Positions 25,940 through 34,464 of a stretch of 61,974 bases of DNA are shown piece by piece (position 1 is the stretch's first letter; the number at the start of each line of letters is the position of its first letter). Made by a program: the position numbers and the translations under genes. The notes beneath the pieces were generated by a model. It was not told where the DNA came from, did not search any database, and was given only the letters and a program-made list of their open reading frames with translations. The DNA comes from an uncultured Acholeplasmatales bacterium. GTDB lineage: Bacteria; Bacillota_I; Bacilli_A; Acholeplasmatales; Anaeroplasmataceae. The stretch covers positions 1 through 61,974 of the forward strand of contig CALUXI010000010.1 of the NCBI GenBank assembly GCA_944324705.1. Direction: 5' to 3'.

Positions 25940-27261
25940 TGAATTTTAAATTACTAGAAGAAAAAGCTAAATTAGCTGGTATTAAAGAAATTGAATTATA
26001 TACAAAAGAAGATAATAAGATATCTTTTAACGTTTTTGATAATGAAATTAATGAAAAAACAATAGCTAAAACTAAAGTTTTTTGTATAAGAGGAGTATAT
26101 AATAATAAATTAGCTACTATTTATACAGAAAATGATTCTGATGATAACGTAGATAATATCATTTCTAATTTAAAAAATAATGCTAACAATTTAACTAATC
26201 GTGATCCATATTTTATTTATGGTGGAGATAAAGATTATCAAAAGGTTACTAATGAGGAATTAAAAGTTAAGAATATATCTATTCCTGATAAAATTAATTA
26301 CTTATTAAGTTTAACAAAAAAATTAAAAGAAATAGCTCCATTATATTATCATGCTGATGCTGACTATGTAGAAGTAACTGGCAGTGTTAGTATTATTAAT
26401 AATAATGGCTTAAATGTAAAAAAAGAATATGAATACGCTGAAATTGCTGCTTCTTTAATTCTTAAAAAAGATGAACAAACTGCTTTTGGGTATAAATATA
26501 AATTTATAAAAGATTTAAATGATTTTGATTTTAATTTATTAAATGAATTAAGTAAAGAAGTTGAAAGCAAATTAGGAGCTAAGTCAATAAGCTCAAATAG
26601 TTATGAAATCATTTTAAAAAATAATGTTATAGCAGATTTAATGAATGCCTTTATTGATAACTTTTATGCTAATAATGTTAAACGTAAATTAAGTTTTCTT
26701 GATGATGCTATTGATAAACAAGTGTTTGGCAATAATATTAATTTAGTAGATGATCCATTTTATAAAGATGCACCTATAAAAGATACATTTGATGATGAAG
26801 GTGTAGCTACATCTAAACATCAAGTAGTTAAAGACGGTAAATTATTAACATATTTACATAATTTATCAACTGCTAGTTATTATAATTTAAAATCAACTGG
26901 TAATGGTTTTAAAGCAAGCCCAAGTAGTCCGGTAAGTATTAATACTACAACATTCTGTTTAGAACCGGGTAACATTAGTTTAGATGAAATTATTAAAAAT
27001 ACTAAAGAAGCTATTATGATTACAGATGTAACAGGTCTACATGCTGGGGTAAATGCTATTAGTGGTGATTTTAACTTACAATGTAGTGGCTATTATATTA
27101 AAAATGGCAAAATTGAACGTGCTTTGACACTTATGGTTTTATCTGGTAATTTTAAGGATATGTTAAACAATGTTAAAGAGATTGCTAGCGATATAGAATA
27201 TAATAATGGTATGGCTATGCCAAGTTTAGTTATTAATAATATGAATATTTCAGGTAATTAA
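25939..27261 (+). CDS. pmbA: TldE/PmbA-family subunit
   Basis: This 440-residue paralogue of TldD is the non-catalytic partner and lacks the HExxxH motif. The family signatures DVTGLHAGVNAISGDFNLQCSGYYIKNG and a glycine-rich STGNGFKASPSSP segment are present. A TAATG overlap with tldD implies 1:1 translation coupling. No ribosomal peptide precursor or toxin-antitoxin pair that it might process is visible nearby. Confidence 0.94.
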   Translation: MNFKLLEEKAKLAGIKEIELYTKEDNKISFNVFDNEINEKTIAKTKVFCIRGVYNNKLATIYTENDSDDNVDNIISNLKNNANNLTNRDPYFIYGGDKDYQKVTNEELKVKNISIPDKINYLLSLTKKLKEIAPLYYHADADYVEVTGSVSIINNNGLNVKKEYEYAEIAASLILKKDEQTAFGYKYKFIKDLNDFDFNLLNELSKEVESKLGAKSISSNSYEIILKNNVIADLMNAFIDNFYANNVKRKLSFLDDAIDKQVFGNNINLVDDPFYKDAPIKDTFDDEGVATSKHQVVKDGKLLTYLHNLSTASYYNLKSTGNGFKASPSSPVSINTTTFCLEPGNISLDEIIKNTKEAIMITDVTGLHAGVNAISGDFNLQCSGYYIKNGKIERALTLMVLSGNFKDMLNNVKEIASDIEYNNGMAMPSLVINNMNISGN

Positions 27262-27263
27262 TT

Positions 27264-28010
27264 ATGAAAAAGAAGAAAAAAGTTGAAATTGAAGTTAAAG
27301 CTACTGAGGAACAAGAAGTAAAAAGCAGTTTAACCAATCCAATTCATGGGGTTAAGTTTTGGCTATTTGCCTTTGCAGCTGCCTTATTATTAGTTATAGG
27401 TATTTGGATTTTAATTGATAGAAGTTTTGGTTCAAGTTTAGCAATTGCTTTTACTGGTATTGCTATTATAATTTTTGGTATTGTTAGAATAATACCTTTA
27501 GTAAAGTCAAGAAAAACAGGATTAGCTAAATTTAGTACTATATTAGAAATAATTATTAATTTAGGTTTAGGTGCTTTTTTAATTTTTGCGGCTACTGAAG
27601 TTAAAAAAGACACTGGTTTAGGTGATTTTGTTGATTCATACTATAAATATTTTCTAGGTTTTGTTTTTTATGCTAAGGCAATATTTTATTTTGTTAATTC
27701 TAGTTTACTTAAAGAAGAAACTAATAAATTTGAATTTTGGTTACATATTTTAATTATTACAATAGCTGTTGTAATCTTTGCTTGTGATTTTGATGCTTCA
27801 AGTTTAGCCTTATTTATAGCTATCTTAGCTTTGATATGTGCTGTATTCTTAATAGGTATGTCTGGTGGTTCTTATTATAATTATCGTAAAACCATAAATA
27901 AAAAACCTAAAAAAGAAAAAGAAATGTCAAATGAAGAAACTAATGAAAATGAAGAAACTTTAATTCTACCAACAGATAAAGAAAACGATAATGAAACTTA
28001 TATAAGTTAA
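27264..28010 (+). CDS. Multispanning membrane protein (DUF308/HdeD-like)
   Basis: The 248-residue protein has a charged N-terminus, about six transmembrane helices between residues 28 and 205, and an acidic Glu/Asn-rich C-terminal tail. The pattern of paired short helices is like the DUF308/HdeD group, whose role is acid or membrane stress in other bacteria; the assignment is tentative. It starts 2 bp after pmbA and is the last gene before a terminator, so it belongs to the tldD operon. Confidence 0.75.
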   Translation: MKKKKKVEIEVKATEEQEVKSSLTNPIHGVKFWLFAFAAALLLVIGIWILIDRSFGSSLAIAFTGIAIIIFGIVRIIPLVKSRKTGLAKFSTILEIIINLGLGAFLIFAATEVKKDTGLGDFVDSYYKYFLGFVFYAKAIFYFVNSSLLKEETNKFEFWLHILIITIAVVIFACDFDASSLALFIAILALICAVFLIGMSGGSYYNYRKTINKKPKKEKEMSNEETNENEETLILPTDKENDNETYIS

Positions 28011-28015
28011 ATTAT

Positions 28016-28053
28016 AAGACTAATTTAGTATCTTGCTAGATTAGCCTTTTTTT
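28016..28053 (+). terminator. Terminator of the tldD operon
   Basis: AAGACTAATTTAG...CTAGATTAGCCTT hairpin with T run (one mismatch). Confidence 0.75.
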
Positions 28054-28139
28054 GTTGCATAACTTAAATTTATAAGTTATAATTTAAGTGAAAGAAGTCA
28101 TTTTAACTTAATTAATTAACTAATTAGAAAAGGAGGAGA

Positions 28140-28951
28140 TTGTCAAAAAAATCTTATTTTTAACAATAGTATTAATTTTATCTTTATATTTAATGTCATT
28201 TAAAAACACTAATAATGATAGCGATACAAAAGTATTTATTTTTACAAATCATATGACTGTAGAAAATGATAAAATTTATTCTTATGAATTTGATGATGCT
28301 ATTTTTTATAAATTAGAAAGTGATAACAATAAATACTCCTATCGGATTGTAGTTGATAATGAATTATACTTAATTATTTTTAAATTAAATTTAAAATATC
28401 AATTAATGGGGTATATTGAAAACACAAACATAATATTTAATATTTATTTAGATAATAAACAAATGACTGACATATTAAATAAAAAACATATCATAATACT
28501 AAATAAATATGATGAAGATTATTATAAAATATATAGTATATTAACGGAGTATTTAAATAAAGAAAGGGAATTTAACCCACAAATAATACCTAATGGTTTT
28601 CAAACCGAAGGTATTGCAAGCATAGACTTGATGACTTCTAGTGATGAATATATTGATTATTATGAATCACCTACATATTATTACTTTGCTAAAAAAACCG
28701 ATGATAATATTGTGAAAATAATACCTAAAGATTACTTTTTTAGAGTTGGTTTATTATCTTATGTAGGAGATGAATATTATATATACAAAAATACGTATTC
28801 GACTAAATATTCCGGTGAGGATGTTTATATATCTGAGGTTTTTATAGTAGATATAGATGTGACTAGGGCTCATAGTACAAATGAATATATTATGGGCAAT
28901 GCAAGTAACTTTAGATTCGATGGGACGACAGGAATATTTGTAGAACCTTAA
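28140..28951 (+). pseudogene. Frameshifted exported protein, N-terminal part
   Basis: A strong RBS (AGGAGGAG, 28131-28138) precedes TTG 28140, which opens LSKKS and stops after eight codons. If the A7 tract at 28145-28151 had one more A, the frame would read LSKKILFLTIVLILSLYLMSF, a clear signal peptide, and continue in the long frame to TAA 28949-28951. The mature part (252 residues from ATG 28193) has no family I recognise; it is rich in Asp, Asn and Tyr like other surface proteins here. A second shift seems to occur near 28940, because coding potential moves to another frame. Confidence 0.6.
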
Positions 28952-28952
28952 T

Positions 28953-29304
28953 AAATGAAGTTTATGTTGGATTTAATAAGGAAAATATTAAAAAGCACCA
29001 ACTTGATACCTATCAAGACCAACTGGTTGTTAATGCTAGAAATACAGATTTTTATGGTGCTTATCAACCAACGCCTAAGTATTTAATTATTGATGATTTC
29101 TTTGCTTTATATGATTTTGCGTATTCAGAATCATACAATTATTTACATAATTTTAGTTATAAGTTAAACATAAATTCTTATGTTAGTTCGCCATCAGATA
29201 CATCAAAAAAAATCTCATCTGGCTTCATTGGCATAGCTGAATATTTAGCTTCTAAAATAACAGAAGAATTAGATATTCCATATGTTAGTGATGAATTGAT
29301 ATGA
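28953..29304 (+). pseudogene. Middle segment of the broken exported-protein gene
   Basis: An uninterrupted frame without its own start or RBS runs through this stretch (for example VGFNKENIKKHQLDTYQDQL and PKYLIIDDFFALYDFAY) to TGA 29302-29304. Its composition matches the segments before and after it, which lie in the other two frames. It is most simply the middle of one long gene broken by two indels. No domain recognised. Confidence 0.5.
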
Positions 29305-30338
29305 TTGATGTAATATGGGATTCAGTAAACTTAATAATTGGAACACTAGATGCCAATGTCGATTATTATAATATAAATAGCACTATAAATAACATAGCAG
29401 ATGAACCATTTAATTACTCATTTTATGATAAGAATACAGTTGATACTATATTTTTAAACATCTATAATTATTTAGATTATCTTCGTCAAAATAATGCTTG
29501 GGAATATCAATACATTTTTTCACTAACCACCGATTTACGAAATAGAGAATCTGGTGAAATTGATGATGGTAAACTATATGACCCAACTTCATTTAGAGAT
29601 AGTTACATAAGATTTTCGTTTAACATCTATGATGAAACAAGTATGATAACTAATACACCAATTATTTATAACTATAATTTTACTGATTATAATGGATGGG
29701 GTCTTGGCAATAATCAAATAGATACAAATAGTTCTTTAGATGGTCTAAAATTTACTGTTGAAGGCGGAGCTATTGAGCACGTATATTTGTTGAATTCTAA
29801 TTCAACAGTTAACTTATTTTATTCCGTGCCAAATGATTGTTATTTAAAATTGTTATCTTATGATGGTAGAATATTATATTCTTCAGATTCAAGGCACGGG
29901 TCTTGCAATCATATATTAATGAAATTAGAAGATGATAAGACTTATATTTTAGTTGGTGGAACATATAGTAAAACAGCAAAAGAATTTATAATAGAAAGAG
30001 AAACAATAGGACATTTTACGTATCCTAAATATATGAACTATACATATAATGTTACAACTGAGCCAAATATTAAATGTCTTAGTTATTATCACCCGTTTGC
30101 TTATAGTATTTATACATTTACAACGGATTCTTATTTTGACACAGAAATTTATATTTATAATGATGATTTTGGATTAATTGGTTATGATAATGATTCTTTA
30201 TATGTAGATGAAGATAGTTCAAATTATAATGCCTCACTATATCAACCAATAGGAGATTATGAAACGGTTTATGTTGTTTGTCGAACAAGGTTAGTTTATA
30301 ATCCTGGCCAAGTTACGTTATCGATATTAGGGTGGTGA
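29301..30338 (+). CDS. C-terminal segment of the exported protein, PPC-like region
   Basis: The 345-residue frame opens with an ATG overlapping the stop of the preceding segment (ATGA) but has no RBS or signal peptide. It is likely the third piece of the broken gene rather than an independent protein. Residues about 140-340 are beta-rich, with two pre-peptidase C-terminal (PPC)-like modules; TTDSYFDTEIYIYNDDFGL followed by a DNDS loop is typical. PPC-like modules sit at the ends of secreted peptidases and surface proteins. Expression by reinitiation at the ATGA cannot be excluded. Confidence 0.55.
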   Translation: MIDVIWDSVNLIIGTLDANVDYYNINSTINNIADEPFNYSFYDKNTVDTIFLNIYNYLDYLRQNNAWEYQYIFSLTTDLRNRESGEIDDGKLYDPTSFRDSYIRFSFNIYDETSMITNTPIIYNYNFTDYNGWGLGNNQIDTNSSLDGLKFTVEGGAIEHVYLLNSNSTVNLFYSVPNDCYLKLLSYDGRILYSSDSRHGSCNHILMKLEDDKTYILVGGTYSKTAKEFIIERETIGHFTYPKYMNYTYNVTTEPNIKCLSYYHPFAYSIYTFTTDSYFDTEIYIYNDDFGLIGYDNDSLYVDEDSSNYNASLYQPIGDYETVYVVCRTRLVYNPGQVTLSILGW

Positions 30339-30342
30339 TATT

Positions 30343-31728
30343 TTGAAAAAAATTTTTTTAATCAATATTATATTGTTATTGTTATTTGCAATAAGTTGTA
30401 AGGAGGAAGAGGTTGTTTATAAAACGGGAGATCAGGTAGTTATTGATAATGTAGTATATGAATATATAGAGCCTACTTATAATAGTGATGATAAGCAAAT
30501 TAATATGCCGATTTATGATTATAAAACGGTTGATATTAATGATCCAAATCGACCATTATATTTTGGGGCTTATCCAATTGATATGATTCATCCAGAAAAT
30601 TATCCTTATAACGCAGATAATTGTTATATGCCAAGTTATATGTATTTTGAAACTGAGGAAGTAAAAGAAGGAGTCTATTCAACGACTGATACTTGGTATG
30701 TACCTTACTTTGGAAATAACTTAGGATTAGAATTATTACATTCCTATTATTACACGCTAATACCTGGTTTTTGGGTAGTTGGTTTAGATGATCATACCAA
30801 AGATTACGTAAAAGTAAATATTAAAAACAACATTTCGGGTTTTGTAGTAATAGGAATAGCTTATGGAGCTTTTAATAATACTAAAATCGATGAATTATAT
30901 ATTGAAGATTTAAATAGGTCGGAAATAAAAGAAGAATTTGATTCTTATTTTCTTTTACAGTACGATTTACAAATTATGCCATATGCTTTTAGTAACGCTA
31001 AAATTGATGGTAATTTTATTAGTGATAGGCCAGTTAGAATTTATCCTTTAGCTTTTAATGCTGTAAGTAATTCTTATTCTACAATCATAAATTTCAACAA
31101 TACTGCTTATCTTCATAGTCAAGCTTTCTATAAATGTAAGTTTACTGAATACCCACACTTTGGGGATCCTAACGTACATTTACTTTGGCCGGTTACTTTT
31201 GAAGTTATCATGACACAATTCCCTTTTGATACTGGTTCGTATACTATTCCTTTTATTGATCCGCCTTTTGTTGATTGTGAATTTCGTTATGTAAATTCTT
31301 ATAATATGTTTGTGGTCGATGATAATGAAATTTATTATTACTATGAAACCACGAATAGTCCAACATTGAATAAAGGAATTAAAGTTTTAATTTCTAATTG
31401 TAAGGATGTAGATGGTAATTATTCTAGTAAACCAAAAGCTTTATCACTTGATATTTTTATGCTCTACCATTCTATTATCCTTGATAATAAGTATGGTAGT
31501 TATTTATTTGACAATGAATTAAATAGTGAATTAGAAAACATTTATCTTAATTGTCCTTCTTCTGATCCGGTCACATTATCATATGAAAAGTCGGCTTTAG
31601 CTGATTATTATATTGATGAATATAATGTTTTATATCATTTGAGAACTTTTGCTGATAAACAAGTTTATATTGAAATCGTAAAAATACCTGAAAACTGTCA
31701 AGTTAGTTTAGTTGATTTATATGCATAG
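30343..31728 (+). CDS. Lipoprotein with BspA-like (LRR_5) repeat features
   Basis: Translation starts at TTG 30343 after GGTGGTGAT. The 461-residue product has a lipoprotein signal peptide ending LLLFAISC (Cys19). Its middle contains short repeats of the type IAYGAFNNTKIDELYIE, MPYAFSNAKIDG and YPLAFNAVSNS, characteristic of BspA-like leucine-rich repeat_5 surface proteins. The N-terminal part reads YFGAYPIDMIHP, a motif also seen in BspA-like proteins of gut Firmicutes. It starts 4 bp after the preceding frame. A decayed second copy of its QYDLQIMPYAFSNAKI segment lies at about 34139-34196. Confidence 0.75.
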   Translation: MKKIFLINIILLLLFAISCKEEEVVYKTGDQVVIDNVVYEYIEPTYNSDDKQINMPIYDYKTVDINDPNRPLYFGAYPIDMIHPENYPYNADNCYMPSYMYFETEEVKEGVYSTTDTWYVPYFGNNLGLELLHSYYYTLIPGFWVVGLDDHTKDYVKVNIKNNISGFVVIGIAYGAFNNTKIDELYIEDLNRSEIKEEFDSYFLLQYDLQIMPYAFSNAKIDGNFISDRPVRIYPLAFNAVSNSYSTIINFNNTAYLHSQAFYKCKFTEYPHFGDPNVHLLWPVTFEVIMTQFPFDTGSYTIPFIDPPFVDCEFRYVNSYNMFVVDDNEIYYYYETTNSPTLNKGIKVLISNCKDVDGNYSSKPKALSLDIFMLYHSIILDNKYGSYLFDNELNSELENIYLNCPSSDPVTLSYEKSALADYYIDEYNVLYHLRTFADKQVYIEIVKIPENCQVSLVDLYA

Positions 31729-31741
31729 TAGCTTATATATA

Positions 31742-31848
31742 AATAAGTTTTGCAATTCAGTTTTAGGTATGTTATAACCCGAGTTTGTCAGTTAATATAA
31801 AAAAGAAAAGCTGTAGTTTTATTTGTAAATAACTATGGGCTTTTTGTT
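31742..31848 (+). repeat. Promoter-like sequence plus 26-nt box and terminator (copy A)
   Basis: Three parts are visible. TTGCAA-N17-TATAAC (about 31750-31779) is nearly identical to the tig promoter region at 34399-34435. A 26-nt box at 31768-31793 (TATGTTATAACCCGAG...) matches 61888-61913 with three differences. A terminator hairpin, AAAGCTGTAGTT (31807-31818) with AACTATGGGCTTT (31831-31843) and a T tail, follows 13 bp later. This layout would make a small RNA of about 60-70 nt. See findings. Confidence 0.5.
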
Positions 31849-31869
31849 GTTTTAATTGTTGGTTTTTTA

Positions 31870-31962
31870 TATACCTACATTCAACAAATATAATATTTAT
31901 TTTCATCAATCTTAAATGTGTCTAATTTCTTAATCTTATATTGAATTACTCTAAGCAAAAGA
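31870..31962 (-). pseudogene. Possible transposase remnant
   Basis: On the minus strand one frame reads LLLLRVIQYKIKKLDTFKID, then a stop. Such a stretch resembles the C-terminal part of IS4/IS1634-like transposases (LLLLRILxxKL...). It is short, so the call is weak. The rest of 31729-32156 holds no gene I can support; an inverted repeat ATGTTCC...GGAACAT lies at about 31986-32013. Confidence 0.25.
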
Positions 31963-32156
31963 AGAGAAATCATAATATTAAAAAATGTTCCTAGTTATAT
32001 TGAACGGGAACATAATTATACACTATAAATGATTCTTTTGTACAAAATATAAGGTCCTTATTTTTAAAGTTATTTATACTTGATGGCTATGTTATAATAA
32101 AAGTGAGTTGAAAACGCATTCATTCATTCAGGATTTATATAGGGGAGGATAACATT

Positions 32157-33037
32157 ATGTTTAAAAGAATAATTATTTTAGTAGATGTAATTTTAATTAG
32201 TGTGATTTTTAGCAGTATGCAATTGTTCAATAATAAAAATATTCTTGATAATTCTACAATTGCCGAAGAATTGTTTGATAAGGAAGAAGATATCGATAAT
32301 TATTTAATAGGAATTTACTCGAACAATACGAATTTTGAACTGATAACTGAACAAACATATGGTAACTTATCTACTTTAAATGTATCACAATCAGCTTTAA
32401 AAGAAAAATATAATGATTTGACATTCATGTACTATGACTTAAATGGTGATGGCATAATAAACGAAAATGATAAGATTGAGATTATGGTATTTGTCAACCA
32501 ACAGCAGTTTCAATAGCACTTAGATATATGGTTAGTCGTGAAATGTATACCTATTTTCCAAAAATTGAAAATGATCGTACTGATGTTTTTAATATATTTT
32601 ATGATGTTTTAGGAGCATATATTGATTGTGGATGGAATGGTGGAGGAGCACCACAGAATACATGTTATGACAAGATTAATACTTATTTTGAAAATATACA
32701 TAACACAGATTTTATTGCTGACTATTATACAAACGATTATTTAAATCGTATATTAGAAACGTATGACAAGCAAATCCCTGCTATTGGTCATATATCAGGT
32801 TCAGATGGTGGACATGCTGTCGTAATCGCTGGTGTTATAACTAAAGTTGTTAAATACACTAGAAATGTTTTATGGTGGGAAGAAACTGAAGTGAAGACAT
32901 TTAATTATGCAGTTGTAAATGATGGGTGGTATACAGTAGAAGAAAGCTTATATTATCCTATGGATGTTTATTATAAAAATTATTCTTATTTAGATGTATC
33001 AGATTTAGATGGAATAACGATTATTAGCGAGGTTTGA
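32157..33037 (+). pseudogene. Frameshifted secreted cysteine peptidase (C39/papain-like)
   Basis: The first frame (32157-32516, 119 residues) has a hydrophobic N-terminal export signal and a dockerin/EF-hand-like calcium loop DLNGDGIINENDK. Past about 32480 the coding frame shifts: frame 2 reads YGICQPTAVSIALRYMV, the catalytic-Cys helix, and continues through ATG 32528 to TGA 33037. That part has GGHAVVIAG (catalytic His) and VVNDGWY (Asn/Asp). One extra A in GAGATTAT (GAGAATTAT) would join them into a peptidase of about 290 residues. As written, neither half can be an active enzyme. RBS GGGGAGG precedes ATG 32157. Confidence 0.75.
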
Positions 33038-33038
33038 T

Positions 33039-33689
33039 ATGCTAAAAAAATTTTTAAGTTTTTTATTAATGTTTGTTATTTTTATAAATTTAAATGCTTG
33101 TAAAAAAAGTAATTTAGTTAATGTTTTTCTAGCTGATTGGCAAAATAAAACTAGAAATGAAGTAGTAGCATTACGTTGCGAAAATTACGAATACCAACAA
33201 CCATACCATTTTTTATTTATTGCTTATGATACTAAGATTGAAAGTTTTAAAACTGAAATAGAAGCAAATAAATATACATTGTTAAAAAACAATGAAGAAA
33301 AAGAAGTATATCTTTTTTATAAAAACAATAATTATTATTGTTTTTATGAGGTAAATAATAATTTAGAATATTCAGTTATATCATTAGTCGCGGTTGAAAT
33401 AATTTATAAAGAATACCATTTCCTATTACCTATAAATGCTATTGATTATTTGGATTATTCTTATAAAAGTTCTTATTTAAAAAATTACTTTATGAATAAT
33501 GATTACAATGATGTTAAAACATATTATGAAAAATTTAGTAGTGGTATAAAACTAGATGATATAAAACAAACAGTTAAGATAACTACTTATGATCTTAATA
33601 CTAATGAGAAAATAGTAATTGTAGTTGATTATTTACAAAAAAGTTTATGCCTTTTAATTAATGATATGTTAGTTAACATAGAAGGTTAG
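33039..33689 (+). CDS. Hypothetical lipoprotein
   Basis: A 216-residue protein with a lipoprotein signal peptide (MLKKFLSFLLMFVIFINLNAC, Cys21, followed by KKS). The mature domain is Asn-, Tyr- and Lys-rich with alternating beta-type sequence and no family I recognise. It begins 1 bp after the peptidase stop and shares its GAGG RBS region, so it may have been the peptidase's partner or inhibitor; that is inferred from context only. Confidence 0.7.
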   Translation: MLKKFLSFLLMFVIFINLNACKKSNLVNVFLADWQNKTRNEVVALRCENYEYQQPYHFLFIAYDTKIESFKTEIEANKYTLLKNNEEKEVYLFYKNNNYYCFYEVNNNLEYSVISLVAVEIIYKEYHFLLPINAIDYLDYSYKSSYLKNYFMNNDYNDVKTYYEKFSSGIKLDDIKQTVKITTYDLNTNEKIVIVVDYLQKSLCLLINDMLVNIEG

Positions 33690-34032
33690 TCAAAGCATAT
33701 ATTATAAAGAAATATAAGAGGATTTAGTTTTTAATCAATCTTATTTTAGACATCAATGGTATATTTTATCAATTTATAATATAAATATAATATAAAAAAG
33801 CAAGTAATCCTTGTTTAGTTAAGTTTTTTTTAAGTTTCCTATAAAAAGTAGGAAACGGTTCTATTTTTTAGACTATTAATTTTTTCCTTTTTAACTGATT
33901 AATTATATGTGTGGACGGATTTTTTCAACCTTCGAGAACTAGTTATAAGTTAACCATGTATTTATGTTAGATTAGTATTTTTCACTTCTTAAAATTATAA
34001 GTTATAAGCCTGTTTTTAACACCTATATATTA

Positions 34033-34090
34033 AAAATCTTCTAATTTAATGATAGTTAAGATGATAAAATTAGAAGATTTTATTTTTTTA
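34033..34090 (+). terminator. Strong hairpin with T run
   Basis: A 15-bp stem, AAAATCTTCTAATTT with AAATTAGAAGATTTT, followed by TATTTTTTT; probably the terminator of the lost or preceding surface-protein gene. Confidence 0.7.
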
Positions 34091-34138
34091 AATATTGTGT
34101 TGAAATATTTCCTAAAAAAATTTTTAACTTTTTACTTA

Positions 34139-34196
34139 GTTCTTCAATATGATTTGCAAATTATACCATATGTCTTTAGTAATGTTAAAATTTTAT
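34139..34196 (+). pseudogene. Remnant of an LRR-lipoprotein paralogue
   Basis: The frame reads LQYDLQIIPYVFSNVKI, against LQYDLQIMPYAFSNAKI in the lipoprotein at 30343-31728, and stops follow. About 17 codons survive, flanked by non-coding DNA. It is evidence of a former tandem copy. Confidence 0.6.
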
Positions 34197-34407
34197 CTTT
34201 AATTTTATCACTTAGAATAGTATAATTTTCCACGAGAAAGCACTTCTTTGTTTTATATTTTTGTTACTTATATTATGACATTTTTAGGGTGACTTTTCCT
34301 TGTTTTTAGATGATTTAAAGGTCAACTTGTTAGTTATTTACGTAATTACTAACAGAATTTTTCATATGAAAATCATTTTGGGAAAGCTCAAAATAAATGT
34401 AAATAAG

Positions 34408-34435
34408 TTTTGCAATTTGGTTTTAGTTATGCTAT
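34408..34435 (+). promoter_or_regulatory. tig promoter
   Basis: TTGCAA, 17 bp, then TATAAT immediately upstream of the trigger factor RBS. TTGCAA recurs as the -35 box before lon and rnpB. Confidence 0.75.
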
Positions 34436-34464
34436 AATTTTCTTTGTATGAAAGGAAGATAATA

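Larger units (their letters stand above)
33690..34398. other. Long intergenic stretch with decayed sequence and hairpins
   Basis: No intact gene is visible in these roughly 700 bp. It contains a hairpin TTTCCTA/TAGGAAA (33835-33855), the strong terminator at 34033-34090, and a remnant (34139-34196) that translates as LQYDLQIIPYVFSNVKI, clearly related to the LRR lipoprotein at 30343-31728. An imperfect palindrome lies at 34328-34354 (TGTTAGT...ACTAACA). It looks like the degraded remains of a duplicated surface-protein gene. Confidence 0.6.

Noticed and set aside
31760-31795. A CRISPR array
   Set aside because: The 36-nt stretch resembles a type II repeat but occurs once here, with one degenerate match at 61.9 kb; there are no repeat-spacer units and no cas genes in the window.
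28193-33689. Prophage or secretion-system island
   Set aside because: The exported proteins have signal peptides or lipoboxes and surface-protein features, but there are no phage structural, integrase or secretion genes.
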